Part shown: piece by piece, positions 1 through 7,642 of the stretch | Layout: each line of letters begins with the position of its first letter | How positions within the stretch are numbered: the stretch's first letter is position 1 | Origin: Collinsella aerofaciens | GTDB taxonomy: Bacteria > Actinomycetota > Coriobacteriia > Coriobacteriales > Coriobacteriaceae | Assembly (NCBI RefSeq): GCF_015546965.1 | Contig: NZ_JADMUF010000007.1 | Location: 1-64,000, forward strand | DNA: 64,000 nt | Direction of reading: 5' to 3' | Translations under genes and position numbers: made by a program | The notes under the pieces: model-generated | The model's database searches: none | Seen by the model: only the letters and a program-made list of their open reading frames with translations | Told to the model about the DNA's origin: nothing

Positions 1-28
1 GCGGTGTCCCCTCCCTTTCAAGAAAGAG

Positions 29-54
29 AAGAGGCGGGGCATGCCCCGCCTCTT
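29..54. terminator. perfect 26-nt palindrome, probable terminator
   Basis: Two 13-nt arms pair perfectly around a GC-rich core (gaggcggggc and its complement). On the minus strand it is followed by a pyrimidine-rich stretch (tctctttctt), so it may end a transcript entering from the left or act in both directions. No gene is visible to its left inside the window. Confidence 0.5.
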
Positions 55-115
55 ACACCACATCTCTGCGCGCTACCTTTACCAAACGTCAGCCTAACAG
101 TTTTGAAACCCCAAT

Positions 116-141
116 TGGTAAAACTGTCAAGAGTTTTACCA
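116..141. promoter_or_regulatory. operator-like inverted repeat upstream of glgB
   Basis: Perfect 10-nt arms TGGTAAAACT and AGTTTTACCA are separated by 6 nt. The right arm overlaps the -35 region of the best promoter candidate for glgB, which suits a repressor site. A related half-site (ggtaaaacgattttct) occurs at 9973-9988, upstream of the debranching-enzyme gene. The binding protein is unknown. Confidence 0.55.
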
Positions 142-165
142 CGGCAATTCTGCCAGTGGTATAAA
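136..165 (+). promoter_or_regulatory. candidate promoter for glgB
   Basis: A -35-like TTACCA (136-141) and a -10-like TATAAA (160-165) are 18 nt apart. This would leave a leader of roughly 190 nt before glgB. The match is moderate and was made by eye. Confidence 0.4.
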
Positions 166-251
166 CATGTCGCTTACCGATTAAACGCCCCCGCAAATCC
201 GCTTTCGTTCATAAAACTAACGTACAGGTGTTATCGTAGTTTTTGCCGAAA

Positions 252-277
252 GTTCCACCGAGCACGCGAGGTGGAAC
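252..277 (+). promoter_or_regulatory. hairpin in the glgB leader
   Basis: Perfect 8-nt arms GTTCCACC and GGTGGAAC enclose a 10-nt loop inside the long untranslated leader. No T-run follows, so it is not an ordinary terminator. Between 29 and 362 I see only this, the operator and the promoter, with no credible gene. Confidence 0.4.
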
Positions 278-362
278 GAATCATAGAACTATCGCCGTCC
301 CTTCGATTCGTGCAGCCTTGGACCTTTCGCATCTAGTCACCAAGGCAACACGCTGCCGCGTC

Positions 363-2642
363 ATGATGGGATCAAACGTGAGCGATACAAAGCTAAAGCC
401 AGCAACCAAAAAGCCTGCTACCCGTAAAGCCGCCCCGCACGCACCGGAGCTCACCAAGGACGATGTCTATCTGTTTGGCATCGGTACGTGGGAGCGCAGC
501 TGGGAAAAGATGGGCGCGCACCCCGATACGCAGAACCGTACGCGCGGCTGGCGTTTTTGCGTTTGGGCGCCCGACGTAAAGAGCGTTCACGTCATTGGCG
601 AATTTAACGACTGGAATGAACAAGCCAACCCGCTGGTGCCCATGCATACGAGCGCTATTTGGGAAGGCTTTATTCCTGGCGCCGAGCAGGGCCAGCTCTA
701 TAAATACCTCATTGAGACCAACGAGGGCGAAAAGCTCTACAAGGCCGATCCGTACGCCTTTAAGGCCGAGTGCCCCCCGGGTACCGCCAGCGTGCTGTGG
801 ACCCTCGATGGCTACCAGTGGAACGACGCCGTATGGCTCAAGCGCCGTGCAAGCCACAACCACATGTCGCAGCCCCTTAACATCTACGAGGTGCATATTG
901 GCTCGTGGAAGCGCCACGGCGACGCGCCGCAGGGCGAGCCCGACGAGTATGGCAACTACCCCGGCCCCATGGACCCCTTCCCCGCGCAGCGCGGCGAGTT
1001 TTACACCTACGACGACCTGTCGGTGGAGCTCGTGGACTACGTGCGCGACATGGGCTACACGCATATCGAGGTCATGCCGCTCATGGAGCATCCCTTCGAC
1101 GGCTCCTGGGGCTACCAGACGACCGGCTATTACGCCGCCACGTCGCGTTACGGCAACCCTCAGCAGCTCATGCATTTTATCGACGCGTGCCACGAGGCAG
1201 GCATCGGCGTGATCATGGACTGGGTACCCGGCGGTTTTTGCGCCGACTCCCACGGCCTTGCCGCCTTTAACGGCCACATGCTGTTTGAGCACGAGATTCA
1301 CCCCAACTGGGGCACGCACAAGTTCGACTTCGCCCGCGGCGAGGTCCGCTCCTTCCTGGTCTCCAACGTGCTGTACTGGCTCGAGAACTTCCACGTGGAC
1401 GGCATTCGCATGGACGGCGTGTCCAGCATGCTGTACCTCAACTTTGGCATCGACGATCCGGGCCAAAAGAAGTTCAACAAGTACGGTACCGAGGAGGACC
1501 TGGACGCCAGCGCGTTTATCCGCCAGGTCAACTGCGCTGTAGAGGCGCACTTCCCCGACGTGATGATGATGGCCGAGGAGTCCACCGCGTGGCCGCTCGT
1601 GACCTATCCGCCGCAGGACGGCGGCCTGGGCTTCCACTACAAGTGGGACATGGGCTGGATGAACGACACCCTTCACTACATGCAGACCGATTTTCCGTGG
1701 CGCCCCGGCAACCACGGCCTGCTCACGTTCTCCATCATGTACGCCTTTACCGAGAACTTTATCTGCCCGCTGAGCCACGACGAGGTCGTGCACGGCAAGT
1801 GCTCGCTCATCGGCCGTATGCCGGGCGACTGGTGGCGTCAGTTTGCCGGCCTGCGCACGCTGGCCTTCTACCAGATGACGCACCCCGGTGCCAAGCTCAA
1901 CTTTATGGGCAACGAGATCGGCCAGTTTATTGAGTGGCGCTACTACGAGTCAATCCAGTGGTTCCTAACCGAGGAGTACGAGACTCACAGGCATCATCAG
2001 GCGTTTATCAAGGCGCTCAACCACCTGTACACCGCCGAGCCCGCCCTGTACGAGCGCGGATACACCGACGACGGCTTTACCTGGATCGATGCGGACAACT
2101 CCAAGCAGTCCATCGTGAGCTTTGTGCGCCAGGGCGAGGACATCGACGACGACCTGGTGATCCTGATCAACTTTGACCCGGCGAGCTATGAGAGCTTCCG
2201 CGTGGGCGTGCCGCGCGAGGGAGACTGGGAGGTCATCTTTGACTCCGACCGTCCCGAGTTTGGCGGAAGTGGATATGCCGGCGAAGAGCCCTACACCTGC
2301 TCGAGCGAGCCCTACCCCTGGAACGGGCAGATGGACTCCATCGAGATCAAGGTGCCCGGCCTGGCTGGCGTGGTGCTTAAGCGCCGCGGTCCCAGCAGCT
2401 ACAAGCCGCCGGTGGTTGAGGAGCCCAAGGCTGCGCCCAAGAAGCGCACGTCCTCGGTGAAGCCCAAGCCTGCGGCTGCCAAGAAGGCTCCGGCCAAGGC
2501 GAAGGCTACGACCACCAAGGCCAAGGCTAAGGCTGCCGCAAAGCCCACTGCTAAGGCTACCGCGACCAAGAAGCCGGCTGCCAAAAAGGCCACTACCAAG
2601 GCCAAGTCTGCTTCTGTTAAGTCGTCTGCCAAGGATGCGTAA
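363..2642 (+). CDS. glgB: 1,4-alpha-glucan branching enzyme with histone-like C-terminal tail
   Basis: GlgB adds alpha-1,6 branches to glycogen. A CBM48-like N-terminal module (GWRFCVWAPD, near residue 62) precedes a GH13 barrel. Catalytic motifs are GIRMDGV (nucleophile D351), MAEESTAWP (acid/base E405) and SHDEVVHGK; region I reads DWVPGGF where the family usually has DWVPAHF. Residues about 686-759 are an added Lys/Ala/Thr/Pro-rich tail with almost no acidic residues after its start, absent from typical GlgB. Starts at 363 (ATG), 366 (ATG) or 378 (GTG) are all possible; 363 is chosen and the ribosome site is weak. It heads the glycogen block, with glgP 94 bp downstream on the same strand. 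Confidence 0.93.
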   Translation: MMGSNVSDTKLKPATKKPATRKAAPHAPELTKDDVYLFGIGTWERSWEKMGAHPDTQNRTRGWRFCVWAPDVKSVHVIGEFNDWNEQANPLVPMHTSAIWEGFIPGAEQGQLYKYLIETNEGEKLYKADPYAFKAECPPGTASVLWTLDGYQWNDAVWLKRRASHNHMSQPLNIYEVHIGSWKRHGDAPQGEPDEYGNYPGPMDPFPAQRGEFYTYDDLSVELVDYVRDMGYTHIEVMPLMEHPFDGSWGYQTTGYYAATSRYGNPQQLMHFIDACHEAGIGVIMDWVPGGFCADSHGLAAFNGHMLFEHEIHPNWGTHKFDFARGEVRSFLVSNVLYWLENFHVDGIRMDGVSSMLYLNFGIDDPGQKKFNKYGTEEDLDASAFIRQVNCAVEAHFPDVMMMAEESTAWPLVTYPPQDGGLGFHYKWDMGWMNDTLHYMQTDFPWRPGNHGLLTFSIMYAFTENFICPLSHDEVVHGKCSLIGRMPGDWWRQFAGLRTLAFYQMTHPGAKLNFMGNEIGQFIEWRYYESIQWFLTEEYETHRHHQAFIKALNHLYTAEPALYERGYTDDGFTWIDADNSKQSIVSFVRQGEDIDDDLVILINFDPASYESFRVGVPREGDWEVIFDSDRPEFGGSGYAGEEPYTCSSEPYPWNGQMDSIEIKVPGLAGVVLKRRGPSSYKPPVVEEPKAAPKKRTSSVKPKPAAAKKAPAKAKATTTKAKAKAAAKPTAKATATKKPAAKKATTKAKSASVKSSAKDA

Positions 2643-2736
2643 CAAAGCCGTTACAGCTGTAATTACCCGCCTCGCCGAGGCGTAGGATACAAGTCATAAT
2701 CGTTCCGGGAGAAACATCCCCGGGGGAAAGGAACGT

Positions 2737-5163
2737 ATGAATAAGATCTTCGACAACAAGCAGGAGTTTACCGAGCTATATCGCGATGCCGTCATGAGCA
2801 TCAGCGGCAAGAGCATCGAGGCCGCCAGCGACCTCGACCGCGTTAACGCCCTGGCCAAGCTCGTGGCCGAGAAGGCGCGCACCGTTGCCACCAAGAGCGA
2901 CGCCCGCGCCACCGCCGAGGGCAAAAAGCGCGTGTACTACTTCTCGATCGAGTTTTTGATCGGCCGCCTGCTCGACAACTACCTGCTCAACTTTGGCGTG
3001 CGCGACATGGTGGCCGAGGCGCTCGACGACATGGGCTTCGATCTGTCCGTCATCGAGAACCAGGAGCCCGATCCGGCCCTGGGCAACGGTGGCCTGGGTC
3101 GTCTGGCCGCATGCTTTTTGGATTCCATGGCAGCCGAGGGCATTGCCGGCTACGGCAACGGCATGCGCTACCGCTACGGCCTGTTTAAGCAGGAGATCGT
3201 CAACGGTAGCCAGGTGGAGACCACCGACGAGTGGCTCACGCACGGCTATCCGTGGGAGGTCCGCCGTCAGGACAAGGCCGTGACCATTAAGTTTGGTGGC
3301 CACGTTGAGGGCTTTGAGGAGAACGGCCGCACGTTCTACCGCACGGTGGACACGCAGGACATACTGGCCGTCCCCTATGACATCCCCGTGGTGGGCTATG
3401 CCGGCGAGACCGTCAACAAGCTGCGCGTCTGGGCCGCCGAGCCGGTCGAGGAGCACTTTGACCTGGAGGCCTTCAACCGCGGCGACTACGCCCTGGCCGA
3501 CGCCGAGCGCGCCGAGGCCGAGGCCATCAGCGCCATCCTCTACCCCAACGACGCCGGCGAGCACGGCCGCCTGCTGCGCCTGAAGCAGGAGTACCTGTTT
3601 GTCTCGGCCGGCATCTACAGCCTGCTCGACACCTTTGAGAAGGAGCACGGCGAGAACTGGGAGCTGCTGCCGCAGTTTGTTGCCATCCATACCAACGACA
3701 CGCACCCCGCCATGTGCGGCCCCGAGCTCATGCGCATCCTCATCGACGAGAAGAAGCTCGAGTGGGACGACGCCTGGAACATCGTGACGCAGGTTGTGAG
3801 CTACACCAACCACACCATCCTGCCCGAGGCTCTGGAGAAGTGGCCCATCGGCACGTTCTCCAAGCTCCTCCCCCGCGTGTACCAGATCATCGACGAGATC
3901 AGCCGTCGTTGGCACGAGTCGTTCGACACCACGCAGGAGGGTTGGCAGGAGCGTCTGCGCCAGACCGCCATTCTGTGGGACGGCGAGATTCGCATGGCCA
4001 ACCTGTCCGTGATCTGCAGCCACAGCGTCAACGGCGTGGCCAAGATCCACTCCGACATCATCAAGAACATCGTGCTCAAGGACTTCTATGCCCTGACGCC
4101 CGAGAAGTTCAACAACAAGACCAACGGCATCTCGCACCGTCGCTTCTTTGCCGAGGCCAATCCCACCTACGCCAAGCTCGTCACCGAGGCCATTGGCGAC
4201 GGCTGGCTCAAGGACGCCTTTGAGCTGGAGAAGCTCAAGGAGTTTAAGGACGACACCGAGTTCCTGAAGGCCGTGGGTGCCTCCAAGCGCGCCAACAAGG
4301 AGCGTCTGGCCGCCTACGTTAAGGCCGAGACCGGTCTGGTCATTGACCCCAACACCGTCTTCGATGTTCAGGTGAAGCGCTTCCACGCCTACAAGCGCCA
4401 GCTCATGAACATCATGAAGGTGATGGACATCTACAACCGTCGCATCGCCGATCCCAATTTCCACGTGACGCCGACGACCTTCATCTTTAGCGGCAAAGCT
4501 GCCTCGAGCTACACCTTTGCCAAGGAGACCATCCGCCTCATTAACTCCGTGGCCGACGTTATCAACAACGACCCGCGCGTGAACGAGGTCATGAAGGTCT
4601 GCTTTATCCCCAACTTCCGTGTGAGCAACGCTCAGCTCATCTACCCCGCCGCCGAGATCTCGGAGCAGATTTCCACGGCCGGCAAGGAGGCCTCGGGCAC
4701 GTCCAACATGAAGCTCATGATGAACGGCGCCATTACGCTGGGAACCCTCGACGGCGCCAACATCGAGATCGCCGACCTGGCCGGCCGCGAGAACGAGGCC
4801 ATCTTTGGCCTGACCGCCCCCGAGGTCGAGCAGCTCTGGGCATCCAACAGCTACTTTGCGTGGGATACCCTCAACGGCGACCGCGAGCGTCTGGGCCGCG
4901 TGATGGACGAGCTCAAGGACAACACCTTTGCGGGTCTTTCGGGCAACTTCGAGAGCATCTACAACGAGCTCATGAACAACAACGACCCCGATTTGGTCAT
5001 GGCCGACTTCCGCAGCTACGTGGATGCGTGGGAGAAGCTCACCGACAGCTACGGCGACCAGGAGACCTGGAACCGCAAGGCGCTGCTCAACACCGCCTCG
5101 AGCGGCTGGTTCTCGAGCGACCGCACCATTCGCGAGTACCGCGACGAGATCTGGCACGCGTAA
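2737..5163 (+). CDS. glgP: glycogen/maltodextrin phosphorylase
   Basis: This GT35 phosphorylase releases glucose-1-phosphate from glycogen using phosphate and pyridoxal phosphate. The 808-residue length fits the family. The conserved PLP stretch EASGTSNMKLMMNGA is present, with the cofactor lysine at about residue 659, and the substrate-binding region NGGLGRLAACFLDS lies near residue 110. A strong ribosome site (gggaaaggaacgt) precedes the ATG. It lies between glgB and glgC on the same strand, so synthesis and breakdown genes are adjacent here. Confidence 0.97.
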   Translation: MNKIFDNKQEFTELYRDAVMSISGKSIEAASDLDRVNALAKLVAEKARTVATKSDARATAEGKKRVYYFSIEFLIGRLLDNYLLNFGVRDMVAEALDDMGFDLSVIENQEPDPALGNGGLGRLAACFLDSMAAEGIAGYGNGMRYRYGLFKQEIVNGSQVETTDEWLTHGYPWEVRRQDKAVTIKFGGHVEGFEENGRTFYRTVDTQDILAVPYDIPVVGYAGETVNKLRVWAAEPVEEHFDLEAFNRGDYALADAERAEAEAISAILYPNDAGEHGRLLRLKQEYLFVSAGIYSLLDTFEKEHGENWELLPQFVAIHTNDTHPAMCGPELMRILIDEKKLEWDDAWNIVTQVVSYTNHTILPEALEKWPIGTFSKLLPRVYQIIDEISRRWHESFDTTQEGWQERLRQTAILWDGEIRMANLSVICSHSVNGVAKIHSDIIKNIVLKDFYALTPEKFNNKTNGISHRRFFAEANPTYAKLVTEAIGDGWLKDAFELEKLKEFKDDTEFLKAVGASKRANKERLAAYVKAETGLVIDPNTVFDVQVKRFHAYKRQLMNIMKVMDIYNRRIADPNFHVTPTTFIFSGKAASSYTFAKETIRLINSVADVINNDPRVNEVMKVCFIPNFRVSNAQLIYPAAEISEQISTAGKEASGTSNMKLMMNGAITLGTLDGANIEIADLAGRENEAIFGLTAPEVEQLWASNSYFAWDTLNGDRERLGRVMDELKDNTFAGLSGNFESIYNELMNNNDPDLVMADFRSYVDAWEKLTDSYGDQETWNRKALLNTASSGWFSSDRTIREYRDEIWHA

Positions 5164-5200
5164 AGGCGCGCGAGCTCCCCTATGCCAGCACGGCATTACT

Positions 5201-5231
5201 CGACGGGCGTGACGTTGCGCCGCGCCCGTCG
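5201..5231 (+). promoter_or_regulatory. intergenic hairpin between glgP and glgC
   Basis: Nine-nt arms CGACGGGCG and CGCCCGTCG pair perfectly around a 13-nt loop. No T-run follows, so it may stabilise or process the message rather than end it. Confidence 0.4.
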
Positions 5232-5271
5232 CTAATGGGTTTAGAAACATCGATGACAGAAGGAGAAATCG

Positions 5272-6420
5272 ATGAGTAAGAAAGAATGCATCGCGATGCT
5301 CCTCGCAGGAGGACAGGGCAGCCGATTGGGGGCACTCACCCAAAAGATCGCCAAGCCGGCGGTTAGCTTTGGTGGCAAGTTCCGCATTATCGACTTTTCG
5401 CTGTCCAACTGCTCTAACTCGGGCATCGACACGGTGGGCGTTCTGACGCAGTATCGTCCCTACCTGCTGCACGCCTATGTGGGCTCCGGCGAGGCGTGGG
5501 ATCTGGACAGCCGCGACGGCGGTGTGTCGATCCTGCCGCCGTACGAGACGCAGACCGGCGGCGCGTGGTATGCGGGCACGGCCGACGCCATTACGCAGAA
5601 CCTGGACTACATTAAGGCCAACGACCCCAAGTACGTCCTGATCCTGTCCGGCGACCATCTGTATCGCATGGACTACCGCAAGATGCTCAAGACGCATATC
5701 GAAAACAACGCCGACCTCACGGTGAGCGTTATGCCCGTGCCTTGGGAGGAGGCCAGCCGCTTTGGCATCCTGACCACCGACCCCGAGGACGGCCGCATCA
5801 CCAAGTTCACCGAGAAGCCCGAAAAGCCCGATTCGAACCTTGCTTCCATGGGCATCTACATCTTCTCGGCCGACGTGCTGATCAAGGCGCTCGAGGAGGA
5901 CGCTCTGGACCAGCGCTCGAGCCACGACTTTGGCAAGGACATCATCCCCAAGCTGCTCGGCGAGGACAAGCGCCTGTACAGCTACGAGTTCCATGGCTTC
6001 TGGAAGGACGTCGGCACCATCGCCAGCTTCCACGAGACCTCGATGGACCTGCTGGGCAACAACCCCGAGTTCGATTTATTCGACAAGCACTTCCCCATCA
6101 TGTCCAACATCACCACGCGTCCGCCGCACTACATTGGCCCGGACGGCCGCCTGGACGACTGCCTGGTCTCCAACGGCTGCAAGATCTACGGCACCGCGCG
6201 CCACTCGATTCTTTCGACCGATGTCATCATCGAGGAGCGCGCTGTGGTCGAGGACTCCGTGCTGCTGCCGGGTGCGCACGTTAAGAGCGGCGCGCACATC
6301 TGCCGCGCTATTTTGGGCGAGAACTCCACGGTCGAAGAGGGCGTGAAGCTCGGCTCTGTCGATACCACCAAGGATACGGCCGTCGTTGGAAATGACGTCG
6401 TTATCGGGAAGGGGGAATGA
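5272..6420 (+). CDS. glgC: glucose-1-phosphate adenylyltransferase, catalytic subunit
   Basis: GlgC makes ADP-glucose from ATP and glucose-1-phosphate, the committed step of bacterial glycogen synthesis. The 382-residue protein has the nucleotidyltransferase start [13 protein letters not shown], the metal/sugar motif [13 protein letters not shown] and FTEKPEKP, then a C-terminal left-handed beta-helix (hexapeptide-like repeats from about residue 290). The ribosome site agaaggagaaatcg precedes the ATG. The glgD start lies 4 nt past its stop, so the two subunits are probably translationally coupled. Confidence 0.97.
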   Translation: MSKKECIAMLLAGGQGSRLGALTQKIAKPAVSFGGKFRIIDFSLSNCSNSGIDTVGVLTQYRPYLLHAYVGSGEAWDLDSRDGGVSILPPYETQTGGAWYAGTADAITQNLDYIKANDPKYVLILSGDHLYRMDYRKMLKTHIENNADLTVSVMPVPWEEASRFGILTTDPEDGRITKFTEKPEKPDSNLASMGIYIFSADVLIKALEEDALDQRSSHDFGKDIIPKLLGEDKRLYSYEFHGFWKDVGTIASFHETSMDLLGNNPEFDLFDKHFPIMSNITTRPPHYIGPDGRLDDCLVSNGCKIYGTARHSILSTDVIIEERAVVEDSVLLPGAHVKSGAHICRAILGENSTVEEGVKLGSVDTTKDTAVVGNDVVIGKGE

Positions 6421-6424
6421 TCCG

Positions 6425-7552
6425 ATGATCAATCGCAAGGCCATCGGTTACATCACCGCTAACTACTCTTCGACCTACGGCAGCGTGCTGCTTAAGGACC
6501 GCCCCATCGCGTCCGTCCCGTTTTTGGGCCGCTACCGCCTGATCGACTTCCCGCTGTCCAACATGATGAATGCCGGCATTAAGACCGTCGGCGTCGTCAT
6601 GCCGGGCAACTACCGCTCGCTGATCGACCACGTTGGTTCGGGCAAGGACTGGGGCCTGGACCGCAAGAAGGGCGGCCTGTTCATGGTGCCCGGCAACGCA
6701 TATGGCACCACCAAGGGCGGCATGCGCTTCCTGCTGCGCGACATCATCTCCAACAAGACGCTGTTCCAGCGCTCGGACAAGCCCTACGTTGTGATGATGG
6801 GCACCAATATCATCTTTAACATGGACCTCAACACCATCATCGACGCGCACGAGAACTCCGGTGCCCAGATGACCGTGGTGTACTGCAAGGCCACGCGCAA
6901 CGTCGATGACGAGACCAAGCTCGAGATTAACGAGAACGGCCGCCTGACGGGCGTGAGCGCCGGCGTCGTGTATGGCGACAACGCGTCCATGGACTGCTGC
7001 ATCGTCAACCGCGACACGCTGCTCGAGATTATCGATCACTACCAGGCCGCCGACTATCTGGACCTGCTCGAGGCGCTCCAGAGCGACTTTGGCAACATCG
7101 ACGTGTGCAGCTACGAGTACAAAGGCGAGGTCGTGGGCGTGTTTAGCGAGAACTCGCTGTACCGCCGCAGCATGGACCTGCTCGACCAGACCGTGGCAGA
7201 CCAGCTCTTCGATCCGGAGCGCCCGATCCTGACCAAGGCCCACGACGTGCCCCCTTCACACTATGCGACCGGCAGCCACGCTTGCAACTCGATCATCTCG
7301 GCCGGCTGCATCATCAAGGGCACCGTGCGCAACTCGATCCTGTCGCGCGGCGTTGTGGTTGAGGAAGGCGCCTCGGTGACCAACTCGATCATCAACCAGA
7401 GCTGCGTCATCAAGAGCGGCGCCCGCGTCGAGAACGCCATTCTGGACAAGAACAACGTGGTACCCGTCAACACCGAGCTTCGCGGCACGCCCGAGAACAT
7501 CCTGGTGCTGGGCAAGGCTCCGTTAACTTCCGATACCACCATCGCTCGTTAA
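6425..7552 (+). CDS. glgD: ADP-glucose pyrophosphorylase regulatory subunit GlgD
   Basis: GlgD is the GlgC paralogue that forms the hetero-oligomeric enzyme in many Gram-positive bacteria. The 375-residue protein keeps the fold (YRLIDFPLSNMMNAG, and a C-terminal beta-helix rich in NSI/SII turns) but lacks the GGQGSRL nucleotide loop, beginning instead MINRKAIGYITANY. That loss fits a regulatory rather than catalytic chain. The ATG at 6425 follows gaagggggaatgatccg, with the ribosome site inside the end of glgC; an upstream in-frame ATG at 6386 would overlap glgC and is less likely. Confidence 0.95.
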   Translation: MINRKAIGYITANYSSTYGSVLLKDRPIASVPFLGRYRLIDFPLSNMMNAGIKTVGVVMPGNYRSLIDHVGSGKDWGLDRKKGGLFMVPGNAYGTTKGGMRFLLRDIISNKTLFQRSDKPYVVMMGTNIIFNMDLNTIIDAHENSGAQMTVVYCKATRNVDDETKLEINENGRLTGVSAGVVYGDNASMDCCIVNRDTLLEIIDHYQAADYLDLLEALQSDFGNIDVCSYEYKGEVVGVFSENSLYRRSMDLLDQTVADQLFDPERPILTKAHDVPPSHYATGSHACNSIISAGCIIKGTVRNSILSRGVVVEEGASVTNSIINQSCVIKSGARVENAILDKNNVVPVNTELRGTPENILVLGKAPLTSDTTIAR

Positions 7553-7584
7553 CATTGGCGTCGCATAATCGCACGTAAACTGAA

Positions 7585-7618
7585 GAATAGCCGCCCGGTT
7601 TGTACCTGGCGGCTATTC
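7585..7618 (+). promoter_or_regulatory. intergenic hairpin between glgD and glgA
   Basis: Eleven-nt perfect arms GAATAGCCGCC and GGCGGCTATTC enclose a 12-nt loop and end about 24 nt before the glgA start. There is no T-run. It could act as an attenuator, a processing site or a stability element. Confidence 0.5.
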
Positions 7619-7642
7619 TCGAATTGCAACATGGGAGACAAT

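Noticed and set aside
4-336. 110-codon plus-strand frame before glgB
   Set aside because: It crosses the terminator-like palindrome, operator and promoter, has no ribosome site, and its composition looks random.
2776-6033. A 1085-codon open frame on the minus strand opposite glgP and glgC
   Set aside because: It mirrors two well-recognised genes and its translation is Leu/Val/Gly/His-rich with no domain; long antisense frames are expected in this GC-rich codon usage.
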